Under the pieces are notes generated by a model. That model searched no databases. It saw nothing but the letters and a program-made list of their open reading frames with translations, and had not been told where the DNA came from. The position numbers were made by a program, and so were the translations under genes. From assembly GCA_038869515.1 (NCBI GenBank), contig JAWCQZ010000004.1:1-64000 (forward strand): DNA of 64,000 bases, written 5' to 3'. This document shows, piece by piece, positions 31,338 to 41,623 of this stretch. Position 1 is the first letter of the stretch, and the number at the start of each line of letters is the position of its first letter. The DNA comes from JAWCQZ01 sp038869515 [NCBI: Halobacteria archaeon] (GTDB lineage Archaea > Halobacteriota > Syntropharchaeia > JACQPP01).

Positions 31338-32140
31338 TCACCCGCTTCCAGTCGCGGGCTCGCCCCTCCCCCATCCCCGCAGGTAGCCGAGCCGGAGGGC
31401 GTTGCAGCACGCGACCCTCAGCAGCGCTTCGCGCCTCTGGTTCCAGCGCTTCTTCGTGTTCAACTCCGAAGGAGGTGAACTCTTGCGACGAAGTCGCAAG
31501 GAGCTCAGGTTCTCGCCTCGCCTTCAGCACTTCTCGACCCGCGACCCTCGTGTTTCGAAGCGTGAACGGGGTGGGTCGCGGGTCTCGCCGCATGGTCTCG
31601 ATGAGGACCCGGGGGCTGTAGAACCGCGCCCACCGCTCGGGCTCCTCCCGGCAGATTCCCACCATCTCCTTCCAGGCGGGGCACCCCTTGGGCCGCGTCG
31701 TCACCGGGACGTTGTCCTTCGGCTTTCAGGAACTCCCGGCGGGTGATGCGCTTGCGCAGGCGGATGTTGAACCAGGCGGACCTCCGGTTGGTGCGGAGGC
31801 CGGTGGAGTCGATGGCCCGCCTCCGGCGTGGCCGGCCGGGCTTTTTTTAAACTCCACGAACCGGAGGCAGGTCCTCCGGATGAGTTCGTCGGGGTAGCCC
31901 GTGGGCAGCCGGTCCATGTGGGCCTGCATCGTGTTGCAGTGGGGGAGTTCGCGGATTCCGGCGAGTCGCCGGAGGCTCCAGTCCGAGGCCAGGAGGGCGT
32001 AGGTGGAGCGGTAGGACTTCACGAGCATGACCTTCAGGGCCAGGGCCATCACCACCGAGACGGGGTCCGCGGGCTTCCGCCCGCGCTTCCGGCCCGGGTA
32101 TTTTCCCTTCCGTTTCACATGGAAGGGGCTCGGGAGCCCC
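31338..32140 (-). pseudogene. Degenerate IS5-like DDE transposase
   Basis: Fragments in three frames read like one archaeal IS5-type transposase: KGKYPGRKRGRKPADPVSVV and RSTYALLASDWSLRRLAGIR (N-terminal), PHCNTMQAHMDRLP, then in another frame the DSTGLRTNRRSAWF catalytic-Asp region, then TTRPKGCPAWKEMVGICREE and YSPRVLIETMR, and finally KKRWNQRREALLRVACCNAL to a stop at 31338. The middle, with the second catalytic Asp, is missing, and a palindromic element (about 31461-31590) interrupts the C-terminal part. Terminal inverted repeats were not identified. Confidence 0.7.
31482..31584. repeat. Palindromic element with conserved core (copy 2) and adjacent hairpin
   Basis: Perfect 12-bp arms gacccgcgaccc (31536-31547) and gggtcgcgggtc (31573-31584) flank a 25-nt core closely similar to the 27-nt core of the element at 535-591. 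Just before it is a hairpin cttgcgac-gaa-gtcgcaag (31482-31500). Both interrupt the dead transposase. Confidence 0.75.
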
Positions 32141-32826
32141 TCCACCTCCCGGTGGACCTCGAAGGGGCGGCCGGAGGGGAGGAAGCCGCGGAACCTGACG
32201 CCCAGGACGTCGCCCAACTCCTTGGCGAATTGGAGGGAGCGGCCCGACAGAATCAACCCCCGTGCCGGGGTCTCGTCGGCGCGGATGAAGGCGCGGATTT
32301 CGTCCGGTTCGGAACCGTTCAACTCCTCCGTCTCCGTCTTCGGCCCCACGCTGGCGAGCCAGAGAACGTCGTGGTCGCCGCCCCTCAACTCCCGCATGAA
32401 CTCCGACCGGTTGTGGACCCGGGTGACGGCGAGGTCAGGGCGCGCGGCCTCCAGGGCGGGGGAGGTGGAGCCGGTTCCCGGTCACGTTGGCGACCTCGGC
32501 GCCCGAAACCGCCTCCGGGGCCGTGAACTCCAAACTCGCGTTGAAGGTGAAGTCGAGCCGCGAGGCGAGGAGCAGGGAGGTATTGGTCGGCGTGAGGTTC
32601 GCCTCGAAACTGAGGTTGGTCGTCCCGGCGGTCAGGGGGCCGGTAAAGACCAGCGTGGCGTTCCCGGCGTGGTAGGCGAGGCCCGCCGTGAGGGGGTTCA
32701 CGGTCAAGTTCCCGGCCATCGTCAGGTTTTCCGGCAGCGGAATCTCCGCCCGGTGGGAGTCTGGGAGAGGACCGAGGAGGCCACGGCGAGAAGGAGTAGC
32801 CCCACGAGCCCAAACCTCCCCGCCAT
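32141..32826 (-). pseudogene. Broken secreted surface-protein gene cut by the IS element
   Basis: A clean signal peptide (MAGRFGLVGLLLLAVASSVL) starts at ATG 32826. After about 26 codons the frame shifts to an Asn/Thr-rich surface sequence (ENLTMAGNLTVNPLTAG, LSFEANLTPTNTSLLLASRL). Near 32475 it shifts back to the first frame (ALEAARPDLAVTRVHNRSEF, LILSGRSLQFAKELGDVLGV), then runs into transposase sequence near 32140. The last part resembles the Rossmann-like region of the broken gene at 29648-30393. Two compensating indels plus an insertion make it nonfunctional, unless the indels are assembly errors. Confidence 0.65.
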
Positions 32827-32847
32827 CCACCACAAAAACGCGGGGGG

Positions 32848-32857
32848 GCATATATCT
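32848..32857 (-). promoter_or_regulatory. TATA box of the broken surface-protein gene
   Basis: Minus strand AGATATATGC, 27 bp before the ATG at 32826; apparently intact although the gene is dead. Confidence 0.5.
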
Positions 32858-32912
32858 GTTGTGGTCGCGTGGATCCGTGAATTATTTATCTACGATGACT
32901 CATGGGGAAGCC

Positions 32913-33512
32913 GTGAGACCCCATGCGCTCATCCTCGCTGCGGTCCTCCTCGCCGCCTGCACCTCCTCCCCCTCGCCCTCTCCAACGGCGGCTCCGGCGG
33001 TGACCCCCGCGCCCGCTGCCGCCGGCTCCGGCGAGGTCGCGGTCATCGAGACCGACTTCGGCAAAATCGTCTTCCGGTTCCTGCCCGACAAGGCCCCCGG
33101 CCATGTGGAGAACTTCAAGAAACTCGCGAGGTCCGGGTTCTACGACGGCACCGCCTTTCACCGGGTCATTCCCGGGTTCATGATTCAGGGCGGCGACCCC
33201 AACAGCCGGAGCGACGACCGCTCGCGGCACGGGACGGGCGGGCCGGGCTACACCATCCCCGCCGAGTTCAACGACGTTTCCCACGTCCGCGGGGTCGTTT
33301 CGATGGCGCGCTCCTCCGACCCGAACAGCGCCGGCTCCCAGTTCTTCGTCGTGGTGGCCGACTCGACCTTCCTCGACCGGCAATACAGCGCCTTCGGCCG
33401 CGTGGTGGAGGGGATGGAGGTCGCCGACAAAATCGTCAATTTGCCCCGGGACTCCCGGGACAATCCGCTGCAGAAAGCGGTGATGAAGCGGGTCACCATC
33501 GAGACCCGATAG
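32913..33512 (+). CDS. Extracytoplasmic cyclophilin-type peptidyl-prolyl isomerase, lipoprotein
   Basis: A 199-residue protein: lipoprotein signal MRPHALILAAVLLAACTS, Pro/Thr/Ala linker, then a cyclophilin domain (about residues 45-199). It has VIETDFGKIVFRFLPDKAPG, the catalytic FHRVIPGFMIQGGDP (Arg, Phe, Met, Gln), and later SQFFVVVADSTFLDRQYSAF. It should assist folding of secreted proteins, which fits the giant exported proteins nearby. The start is GTG 32913 rather than ATG 32895, because the TATA element (attattta, about 32880-32888) is 28 bp from the GTG and too close to the ATG. Confidence 0.88.
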   Translation: MRPHALILAAVLLAACTSSPSPSPTAAPAVTPAPAAAGSGEVAVIETDFGKIVFRFLPDKAPGHVENFKKLARSGFYDGTAFHRVIPGFMIQGGDPNSRSDDRSRHGTGGPGYTIPAEFNDVSHVRGVVSMARSSDPNSAGSQFFVVVADSTFLDRQYSAFGRVVEGMEVADKIVNLPRDSRDNPLQKAVMKRVTIETR

Positions 33513-33572
33513 GCCCTCTTTTTCAGGAGGCCCGCCTCCAACAAATTGCTGCCCGAACTTCCAGGTTTTTCT

Positions 33573-33755
33573 TTATCGGCGACCGCGCCGCCCGCGCCTT
33601 CGGCCCCGCTTCCCGGGAGCCCTGGCAGGGGCCGGGTGGCTCGCCTTGTAGTGTGTGGAGGCTTCGCGCCCGTTCGGGAATGTCTTGTAGCACCCCGTGC
33701 AGACGTAGGCGATGACCTTTCGGATTTTCCTTCGCCGGGGACTCTTGCCAGCCAT
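33573..33755 (-). CDS. C2H2 zinc-finger mini-protein
   Basis: A 60-residue basic protein with one finger: C19-x2-C22-x12-H35-x4-H40 (YVCTGCYKTF to THYKASHP), flanked by Lys/Arg-rich segments. Single-finger proteins like this are common in archaea and probably bind nucleic acid. A strong minus-strand TATA element, CTTTATATATAAG (33775-33787), is 26 bp from the ATG. It converges with the cyclophilin gene. Confidence 0.8.
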   Translation of the reverse strand: MAGKSPRRRKIRKVIAYVCTGCYKTFPNGREASTHYKASHPAPARAPGKRGRRRGRRGRR

Positions 33756-33787
33756 TGGCCGAATTTCGTATAATCTTATATATAAAG

Positions 33788-33947
33788 GTATCGCGGAGCG
33801 CGCCTTATTTTCTTTTTACCGGGTGTGAGCTCTTGAGACTCTCCCGGGATGAATCGTCGCGAATCGTTGCCGACGATGCGAGAAAGTTTCCGAGCGGCTC
33901 GGGACTTCGCGCCGACGGGACGGGGAGATTTCCGAGTGGGCCGGCAA
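33788..33947. other. Intergenic gap 3' of giant A
   Basis: 160 bp with short direct repeats (tttccgag twice) and cgtcg/cgacg pairs; no gene or clear terminator seen. Confidence 0.4.
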
Positions 33948-36900
33948 CTATCTGCGAATCTTGCGGACCAGTTCCTCGTACCTCTCCTTCGAGATGAGCC
34001 CCTTCTCCATCTGCTCCCGGAGGGAGTTCACCAGCCTCTCGGTGGACTCCCGGGCCCTGCTCATCCTCTCCGCCAGGGGGTCGGGGGGCGGGGGCCCGGG
34101 CGCCGGGGAGGCAGGCGGGAGTGGCCCCTTCGCCGCGGGGCCGGGAGGCGGCGGGGCGGCCCCGGGCTGCGGCCCGAGGGGGGCGGGGCGCGCTTCCGCG
34201 CCGAGGACGAGGCCCCGTGCGGTCCTGCTCAGGCTGCGGGCGATCTGCCCGGTCCAGACCGCGACGCCGAAGGCGGCGGCGGCGAGGACCCCCACGATGG
34301 CGAGGATGACCGTCTGGGGTGTCACGGGGACCGCCTCCTCCCGGGGGGCCGCGGCGAGGCCGGCGTTGGCCCGGTCGAGCAGGGTCCGGGCGCGCTCCAG
34401 GGCGATGGAGGCGGCCTCGAAGTCGCGGTTGAGATAGGCCTCGCGGGCCTCCGCGAGGAGCTCGCCCGCCTGCCCCAGCAGGGGGAGGACGCCCGACACG
34501 TTGGCTCCCGACGACTCCGATTCGGCGGCGCGCCGGCGGAGTTCGGAGAGGGTGTCGTTCACCCGCCGCAGGGTCTCGGGGATGATTTCGCTCCAGTCGC
34601 CGTAGACCGTGAGGAGCAGGGGGGCGGCGTCCCTCTCCCCCGCACCCTCTGCGACGAGCGAGAGGGAGAGGCGGCCGCGCTCCGCGTCGGGCGGGATGAG
34701 GAGGGTGAGGACGAAGCGCTTCACCTGCCCCCGGGGGAGGTCGAGCCCTCCGTTCTCGGCGGCCACGCTCCACCAGGCGCGGGGGACCCCCTGGAGGGTG
34801 AAGTTGAGGGCCGGGATGGAGGTCTCCCCCCTGTTGGCCACCGTGAAGGAGTAGTTCAGCCGGTAGCCCCGGACCGCTTCGATATCCGCGGGCGCCTCCA
34901 CGTCGAGAACCGCGCGCTCCGGGGCCCCCGGGGAGAAGGCCCCGCCCGCGCCTCCCGCCCCTCCCGCACCGGCGGGGGCCGCCGGCTGCGCCGGGGGAGG
35001 CGCGGCTCCGATGGCGACCTGCCGGTTGACGGTGACCGTGTTGACTCCCGGACCCGACACCGTGACCCGGATGTTGTAGTTGCCCGCCTGGGGCGGGGCG
35101 ACCGTGATGGTCGGGCAGACGGTGGTGGCGAAGGGCTTGATGAGGCAGGCCTGGGTCCCCGCCGCGACCGTCGGGTTGACCGTCACCTCATATTCGGCGG
35201 TGATGTCCGACGGCCCTGTCGCCCCGGGGTTGACGATGGTGGCGCGGAAGGAGAGGTTGGTGGGGGTCTGGGAGAGCACTTCGACGTTCACGTCGAGACT
35301 CGAGAGCGCGATTTCGAACGCCCGGAGGTCTCCCGCGCTGACTCCGCTCCGGTTCACCGAGAGGTTCGCCTTGTAGAAGCCCTGGGGCTGGGCCGCCTGC
35401 AACTGGCACTGGACGAGGAAGAATCCGGTCCCGAGTCTCTGGACGTTGGCGGGCAGGCCGGAGATGTTGGTCACCCAGACCGGGTTCTGGCAGTTCCCTC
35501 CGGTGAGCAGCGCGCCCGCGGCGGAGGTCACGTTCAGGGCGAAGGAGTCGGGGTCCACGAGAATGTTGCCCGAGCGGAAGACGAGGAAAGAGGCGTTCAT
35601 CGTCGAGTTGTTGAACTGGGGGGTCCCCACCGAGAGGGTGGCGGTGAGGGTGTCGGTGACGTAGACCACCTTGGAGTCGTTGACGGTGGTGTTGCTCCCG
35701 GTCTTGTTGGCGATGGCCTTCGCGAAGTATGTGGAGTTGGGGGAGCCCACGGCGCCGAAGGGGATGGCGGTCCCGAGGGAGAGGTTGCCGCTCCAGAGTT
35801 CGGGGCCAGGGAGGAATGTCAGGTTGGGCTGGCTCAGGTAGAGGGTGCCGTTCGGGTAGTAGAGTTCGACCCGCACGGTGACCGCCCCCGTCCCGAGGGT
35901 CTGGAGGTTCTGGTCCTTGGTGCTGGCGGTGAAGGTCATCAGGTCCCCCGGCTTCCACGGTCCCCCGGCGTCGAGGGTCACGAAGAGGTCGGCGGCCTTG
36001 ACCTGCAGGCTCCCGGCGGTGGAGTTCAGGGAGGTGGTGTTGTTGGCGACGTCGGTGTAGTTCAAAGAGACGTTCCAGGTGTAGGTCCCCGTGGGCGCGG
36101 CGGTCAGTTTGCACCGCAACTCCACCGTCCCCGCCGCGCTCGTGGTCCCGCTGCTGACGTTGGTCGAGCACTGCACCGGGTCGCCGAGCGGGTCCCGGAA
36201 GGTCACGGTGGCGTTCGCTCCTGCGACCGGGAAGCCGAGGAGGTCGGGGACGTAGACGTTCCAGAAGACGTTGTCGTTCGGCCCGTAGTCGGTGGCCGGG
36301 GCCCCGCCGCCGGTCTTCGAGATGTTGAGGACCTGGACCAGTTTCGGCTTCACCCGCAGGGTGACGGGCGCCGGGTCGCTCGGGTTGGAGAGGTTGTCCA
36401 CGGCGGTGAGGTTCACCGTGTTGTTCCCCCGGGCGGTGAGGTTCGCTCCGGGGACGAGGATGCGCCAGGTCGAATTGTTGTTGGCGGTGACGGCGCAGAG
36501 CGCGACGCACTGGGTCGAGACCGTCACCGCGCTCGTCCCGTCGGGCCGGGTGACGTTGGCCTGGACCTCGCGGATGCCGGTGTTGCTGCTCCCGGAGTTG
36601 TCGGTCACGTTCACGAAGATGGCCGCCGAAGCCCCCTGCTCCACCACGAGGAGGTGCTTCCCCGCCTCGGTGGTGTTGACCGCGACCGGAGCGGTCTCGT
36701 TCGGCGTCGTCGCGTTGACGAGCGCGATGAGGGGCTTGGTGAAGACCGTGAGGTTCACCGTCAGGTTGCGCAAGAGGGGCTGGCCGGAGTCCGAGGTGTC
36801 GTTGTCGGTCGCATTGACGGCGAACGTGATGTTGTAGATGCCCGGGGTGACGTTGAGGGTGTCGAGGGTGATGTTGAAGAACTTCGGCCCCTCGCTCCGG

Positions 36901-39900
36901 TTGATGACGAACTGGGTCCGGTTCACGGTGAGGTTCCCCTTGCTCTGGGTCGTGTTGATGTAGCGCCACGCGGGGGTCGCGTTGAAGGTGAGATTCACGT
37001 TGCCGGTGTTGTTCACCTTGATTTCGCAGAGGGTCGAGTTGGCGAGGTCCACCTGGATGCGGTTGTCGGCCGAGCCGCAGGTGACGTTCACCGCGGTCGA
37101 GTCGTTCAGGGCCCAGGAGCGGTCGGGGACCACCTGGACCGAGAGGTTGAAGGTCTTCTTGCACCTTTCCGCGGCCGCGCAGGTGGCGTTGGTGACGGTG
37201 TTGGAGGTGTTGGCCTCGAACGCGAACTGCCACGTTCCGATGGGGTGGCCCGCGGGGACGGTGACGTTAAGGCCGACCGACCGGTTGGCGCCGGCGGAGA
37301 GGTTGAAGTTGGTGGCGTTGAAGGAGAAGATGAGGCTGGAGCCGCTCGCGTTCACCCAGACCTGGCTGAAGTTGACCTGCTCTGGCGGGTGGTTCCCCCG
37401 GGAGAATACGGTGAAGTTGTAGGTGCCGGTCACGTTGTGGGTCAGCGTCAGGTTGGCGACGAAGGGCGCCTCGTCGCTCAGGTTGAGGAGGGGGTTCTTC
37501 CAGACCTGGATGGTGGTGTTGTTGGCCACCGGCGGGTTGCCGGTCCCGTTGGCGTGGGTCCAGTTCAGGTAGGCGTCCACCCGGTAGGTCCCGTTGAACG
37601 CGTTGGCGAGGACGGTCACCGTGAAGTATCGGGTGCAGGTCGAGCCCCGGGCGAGGTTGCCGCACCCCTGGGTGGTGTTGCCGAGAGCGAGGGCGGTCGA
37701 GTTGTTGACGAATGCGCTGATGTTGGAGTTGAAGGCTGTCCCGGGCCCGGTGTTTTCGAAGGAGAAGGCGAGGTTGAATGTCGTGTTGGCCGCGCTCGTG
37801 ACGTTCTCCGCCTGGAACACCGTCGGGTTCGTCCCGAGCGTCCCGTTGGTCCCGTTGCTGGCGTTGAACGTGAAGGTCCCGAGGGCCGCCGAGGTGTTGA
37901 CGTTGGCGGTGGTGTTGTTGTCGAATGCGGTGATGACGACGGTGTAGGTCCCGTTGAGGGCGGGCGGGGTGAAGTTGGCCTCGTAGCCGTCGGTCACGCC
38001 GATGCGGGGGAGGGTGATGTTCTGGAAGGAGGCGTTCGGCAGCGTGATGTTGGCGTAGACCCGGTTGACGCCGAAGTTGTCGGTGACGTTCGCCCCGATG
38101 AGGATGGACCCCTGGAGGACGTCCACAATCTTGAGAGCCATGGCGGCCGGGGTGGTGTTGCCGTCGAAGGAGACGTTCGAGACGACCGGCAGCTGGATGT
38201 CGGCCACATCGAACAGGATGGACTGGTTGCTGGAGTTGTTCCCGGTGGCGATGTTGGTGGAGCCGGCCGTGTTGGAGAAGACGCGGACCCGGGCCTCGTA
38301 GGTCCCCGGGCTCTGGTTCCCTTTGATGGTGTAGCTCACCTGCACGACCTGCTGGCCCGCGGGCTGGATGGAGAAGTTGAGGACGCTCTCCGACACGTTG
38401 GAGACCCACGGGGCGCCCGGCTCCAGGTCGTCCACGGTGAAGTCGAGGGGGAGGTTCCCCTCGTGGACCACGGTGAGGTTCCCGGCCGCCGTGGTGGTGT
38501 TGTTGGAGGGGGCCGCGATGGTGGCCGGGATGGCCCGGGTGACGCTCCAGGTCCGGTTCTCGGGGATGGTGACGGAGAGGTTGACCTGCTTCCGGCACCG
38601 CTCGGGGAAGTTGGCGCACTGGGTCCCCGCCAGCGAGCCGTTGGCGGTCACGTTGTAGTGGGCCCAGTAGGTCCCCGCCGCGTGCCCCTTGGGGATGGTG
38701 AGGTTCACCCGGATGTGGACGCGGCCCCCGGCGGAAAGGTTCATGCCGCTGGCGTTGCCGGTCGAGTTGTTGAAGGAGAGGGTGATGCCCAGCGTCTCCA
38801 GGTTGCTTCCGGAGACGCTCGCGTTCTGAAACAGGATGAGCCTCAGGTCGTCGTTGCCCGAGGCGTTGATGGTGAAGTTGGCGAAGTTGTAGGAGAGGTT
38901 GTTGTGCTCCACGCTTGCCGGCCCGAGGACGACCGGCAGGACGGCGTCGCTCGCGTTGAGGGCGGGGTTGGTGGTGTCGTTCGCCCCGGTGATGTTGAGG
39001 ACGGGGTTGCTCAGGACGGTGATGGTGGTGTTGTCGGTGTTGTAGCGGAAGGTGCGGTTGAGGTTCATCCAGGAGACCGAGGCGTTGATGGTGTAGTTCC
39101 CGGGCATGGTTCCCGCCGGGACGAAGACGCTCACGTTGGTGAGATTGAAGTAGGTCCGGTTGGCCAGGTGGTATCCCGTGACGTTCACGGGGAGCCCGGT
39201 GATGTTCGCCCCCGTCGTGTTGCGGACCACCCACCCTGGCGGAGCCGACACGGTGACGTTGGCGAGGATGGCGGTCCCGTTGCCCTCGTTGAAGGTGGTG
39301 ACGTTCACGTAGGTGGTGTTCCCGGCGACCTCGTTGATTTCGGAGGTGGTGTTCACCTGTGGCGACATGTCAATCGTCACGTTCACCCCCGGGGGCTCGG
39401 TTTTGAAGACCTGCGAGGCGTTGCCGGTGTTGTTGTTCCGGACCGCGCCGCAGGAGATGTTCCAGTATTTCGCGAAGGTTTCGTTCCGGGTGAAGTTCAC
39501 CCGGTAGACCCCGCCCCCGGTCTCGCTCCGGTTGGCGGTCGGGATGGCGGTGGCGTTGATGTCGCAGTAGAGCCCCGAGTCGGTGAGGGCGATTCCGGCG
39601 ATGCCGGCGTCGTTCCGGAAGTTCCGCACAGTGACGTTGGTGGCGTTCAGGGAGTCATTGAGGATGACCGGGACGCTGCCGGTGTCGGTGGTGTTCTCGT
39701 AGTAGAAGACATCCACGAAGTCAAGGAAGACCTTGTAGACGCTGGTGATGTTGAAGACCCGGGAGGAGAGGTTCAGCACCTGCCCCGCCGAGTCGTTGAC
39801 GCGCGCGGTGAAGTTCCAGTCGCCAGTCGCGTTGTCGTCCCCGACGGTGTAGTCGAGCTCCCAGCGGCCCGAGGTGGTGTTCCAGGCGAGGTTGAAGACG

Positions 39901-41606
39901 TTCCCGGTCCGGTTCAGGAGCGACGTCGCGCTGGCGTTCAGGGTGTAGTTCGAGACCCGCGCGTTGGCCGTGTGGTTCCAGACCGAGTCGTTGGTCACGT
40001 TCGCCGCTAGGCGGACCGTCTCGCCCCGGTTGAATGTGGTGTTGTTCGCCTCGGCGCTCTGGTTGAGGAGCCAGCGTTCGAAGGAGAGGGCGGGGTCCAG
40101 GAGGGTGAAGTTGACGAGGCTCTCGTTCAGGGGCAGGCCGTTCACCGTGGGGGGATTGGTGAAGTTGTTCTGGAGTTCGTCGGTGATGGTGTCGGCGGGG
40201 GACGCCAGGACCGTGGCCCGCTGCCCGAATGCGACGGCGGCGACGTCGAAGATGCTTTCGCCGGGCTGGAAAGTGGTGTTGTAGAATGCGACCCCGAACC
40301 TGTCGTTGGCCCCGACCGAGGAGGTCCGGTAACCCCGGGGCGCCTGGGTTATGCCCTGGTTCTCGAGCGCCGGGTCGCCGAGGTCCCGGAGGTTGACGAG
40401 TCCGACGATGCGGTGGGGTCCGGGTCCCCCCACGTCCATCCGGCCCCACTCCTTGGAGAGCGGCTCGCCCGGGTTTTCGGAGCCCCGGACCGCCCACGAG
40501 GCGGAGACCCACGAGTCGTCGGACTGGGGCCGGAAGGCGAGCGGCTCCGGGCAGGGGCGGGAGTTCCCGTAGCATTTGAACCCGGTGTTGTTGCGGGAGA
40601 GCGTCGTGTTGTTGACGTTGGTCAGGTTCTGCTCGATTTTGATGTGGCGGCTCTGGTTGTAGAAGTAGTACCTCTTGGTGAGGTTGAAGTCGTTGGTCCG
40701 GTTTTCCGGGAAGCCCGCGAACTCCGGCCCCCTCTGCTCCGCGACCTTCCGGACCGGGCCGTCGATGACCCAGCTCCAGTTGCCCCGGAGGTCGTAGGAG
40801 AGGCTCTGGCCGGTGGCGCCGTTGGTGTAGTTCGTGAACTCGATGGGGTTCTCCCCGTCGGCGGTGACGCAGTCCCCCTCCACCGCCTGCCGGACGCAGA
40901 TGACAGTGGAGTTCCAATCCGCCCCGGCGAGCGATGTGTCCCCCACCCGCACGATGCCCGAGAGGTTGGAACGATTGGTGTCCACATCCACCATGATTTT
41001 GCTGGTATTGATGCGGAAAATCTCGGAACTCATGCCGGTCCTGTTGAAGGTCGAGGCGGAGCCGTAGTCGAACGCCGCCTTGGGGCTCGACCCGCCCGGA
41101 TAGGGGCTCTCCACCGCGTCGAAGTAGAGCAGGTAGTGCCGGGCCGTGTTCGCCGCCGTGGTCCCGTTCAGGAGCCACACCACCGTCCCGTTCGCGTTGG
41201 TCGTGTTGTCGTATCCGCACCAGGGCTCCAGGATGTCGCACCGCTCGAACTGGACCGGGGCGAAGTAGCGGCGGGAGTCTGTCGCGGTGTAGGAGGAGTT
41301 GTAGGTCAGGAGCTCCTTCGTCGTGTTGTTGTATTCCACCAGCCGGACCGAGTTGATGTCGAAGGTCCTGTTCGCCCCGCCCACCTTGTCGAGGAGCGGG
41401 GTGAAGTTGACCCGGAACTCCACCGGCCAGTCCTCCCGGGGAGCCCCCGAGGTGTTCACCTCGAAGGGAACGCGGTAGTGCCAGGAGGCGTTGAGCCAGG
41501 GGGTGGAGGCATCCGCGGGGGCGGAGGCGGCGGCCAACGCGGCCACCGTCACGGCCGTCAAAACCAGAACACGGGCGAGCCCCGTCGCCTCTCTCCGGGT
41601 CCCCAT
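33948..41606 (-). CDS. Giant cell-surface protein A (about 2,550 residues)
   Basis: Signal peptide GLARVLVLTAVTVAALAAAS, then a DUF2341-like start (LNASWHYRVPFEVNTSG). A long series of Ig-like/NEW3/CARDB-type beta modules follows, extremely rich in Asn-X-Ser/Thr sequons. Near the C-terminus come a NEW3-like module, a helical segment (ETLRRVNDTLSELRRRAAES), one membrane helix (about 2428-2456), a Pro/Ala linker, and a cytoplasmic tail ending LREQMEKGLISKERYEELVR, like a SHOCT motif. It is a single-pass, N-glycosylated surface protein, probably adhesive or structural. Start ATG 41606 is chosen over 41624 because the TATA box at 41628-41633 would lie on top of the latter. It lies downstream of, and in the same direction as, giant protein B. 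Confidence 0.85.
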   Translation of the reverse strand: MGTRREATGLARVLVLTAVTVAALAAASAPADASTPWLNASWHYRVPFEVNTSGAPREDWPVEFRVNFTPLLDKVGGANRTFDINSVRLVEYNNTTKELLTYNSSYTATDSRRYFAPVQFERCDILEPWCGYDNTTNANGTVVWLLNGTTAANTARHYLLYFDAVESPYPGGSSPKAAFDYGSASTFNRTGMSSEIFRINTSKIMVDVDTNRSNLSGIVRVGDTSLAGADWNSTVICVRQAVEGDCVTADGENPIEFTNYTNGATGQSLSYDLRGNWSWVIDGPVRKVAEQRGPEFAGFPENRTNDFNLTKRYYFYNQSRHIKIEQNLTNVNNTTLSRNNTGFKCYGNSRPCPEPLAFRPQSDDSWVSASWAVRGSENPGEPLSKEWGRMDVGGPGPHRIVGLVNLRDLGDPALENQGITQAPRGYRTSSVGANDRFGVAFYNTTFQPGESIFDVAAVAFGQRATVLASPADTITDELQNNFTNPPTVNGLPLNESLVNFTLLDPALSFERWLLNQSAEANNTTFNRGETVRLAANVTNDSVWNHTANARVSNYTLNASATSLLNRTGNVFNLAWNTTSGRWELDYTVGDDNATGDWNFTARVNDSAGQVLNLSSRVFNITSVYKVFLDFVDVFYYENTTDTGSVPVILNDSLNATNVTVRNFRNDAGIAGIALTDSGLYCDINATAIPTANRSETGGGVYRVNFTRNETFAKYWNISCGAVRNNNTGNASQVFKTEPPGVNVTIDMSPQVNTTSEINEVAGNTTYVNVTTFNEGNGTAILANVTVSAPPGWVVRNTTGANITGLPVNVTGYHLANRTYFNLTNVSVFVPAGTMPGNYTINASVSWMNLNRTFRYNTDNTTITVLSNPVLNITGANDTTNPALNASDAVLPVVLGPASVEHNNLSYNFANFTINASGNDDLRLILFQNASVSGSNLETLGITLSFNNSTGNASGMNLSAGGRVHIRVNLTIPKGHAAGTYWAHYNVTANGSLAGTQCANFPERCRKQVNLSVTIPENRTWSVTRAIPATIAAPSNNTTTAAGNLTVVHEGNLPLDFTVDDLEPGAPWVSNVSESVLNFSIQPAGQQVVQVSYTIKGNQSPGTYEARVRVFSNTAGSTNIATGNNSSNQSILFDVADIQLPVVSNVSFDGNTTPAAMALKIVDVLQGSILIGANVTDNFGVNRVYANITLPNASFQNITLPRIGVTDGYEANFTPPALNGTYTVVITAFDNNTTANVNTSAALGTFTFNASNGTNGTLGTNPTVFQAENVTSAANTTFNLAFSFENTGPGTAFNSNISAFVNNSTALALGNTTQGCGNLARGSTCTRYFTVTVLANAFNGTYRVDAYLNWTHANGTGNPPVANNTTIQVWKNPLLNLSDEAPFVANLTLTHNVTGTYNFTVFSRGNHPPEQVNFSQVWVNASGSSLIFSFNATNFNLSAGANRSVGLNVTVPAGHPIGTWQFAFEANTSNTVTNATCAAAERCKKTFNLSVQVVPDRSWALNDSTAVNVTCGSADNRIQVDLANSTLCEIKVNNTGNVNLTFNATPAWRYINTTQSKGNLTVNRTQFVINRSEGPKFFNITLDTLNVTPGIYNITFAVNATDNDTSDSGQPLLRNLTVNLTVFTKPLIALVNATTPNETAPVAVNTTEAGKHLLVVEQGASAAIFVNVTDNSGSSNTGIREVQANVTRPDGTSAVTVSTQCVALCAVTANNNSTWRILVPGANLTARGNNTVNLTAVDNLSNPSDPAPVTLRVKPKLVQVLNISKTGGGAPATDYGPNDNVFWNVYVPDLLGFPVAGANATVTFRDPLGDPVQCSTNVSSGTTSAAGTVELRCKLTAAPTGTYTWNVSLNYTDVANNTTSLNSTAGSLQVKAADLFVTLDAGGPWKPGDLMTFTASTKDQNLQTLGTGAVTVRVELYYPNGTLYLSQPNLTFLPGPELWSGNLSLGTAIPFGAVGSPNSTYFAKAIANKTGSNTTVNDSKVVYVTDTLTATLSVGTPQFNNSTMNASFLVFRSGNILVDPDSFALNVTSAAGALLTGGNCQNPVWVTNISGLPANVQRLGTGFFLVQCQLQAAQPQGFYKANLSVNRSGVSAGDLRAFEIALSSLDVNVEVLSQTPTNLSFRATIVNPGATGPSDITAEYEVTVNPTVAAGTQACLIKPFATTVCPTITVAPPQAGNYNIRVTVSGPGVNTVTVNRQVAIGAAPPPAQPAAPAGAGGAGGAGGAFSPGAPERAVLDVEAPADIEAVRGYRLNYSFTVANRGETSIPALNFTLQGVPRAWWSVAAENGGLDLPRGQVKRFVLTLLIPPDAERGRLSLSLVAEGAGERDAAPLLLTVYGDWSEIIPETLRRVNDTLSELRRRAAESESSGANVSGVLPLLGQAGELLAEAREAYLNRDFEAASIALERARTLLDRANAGLAAAPREEAVPVTPQTVILAIVGVLAAAAFGVAVWTGQIARSLSRTARGLVLGAEARPAPLGPQPGAAPPPPGPAAKGPLPPASPAPGPPPPDPLAERMSRARESTERLVNSLREQMEKGLISKERYEELVRKIRR

Positions 41607-41623
41607 TGCGTTTCTCCCTCCCA

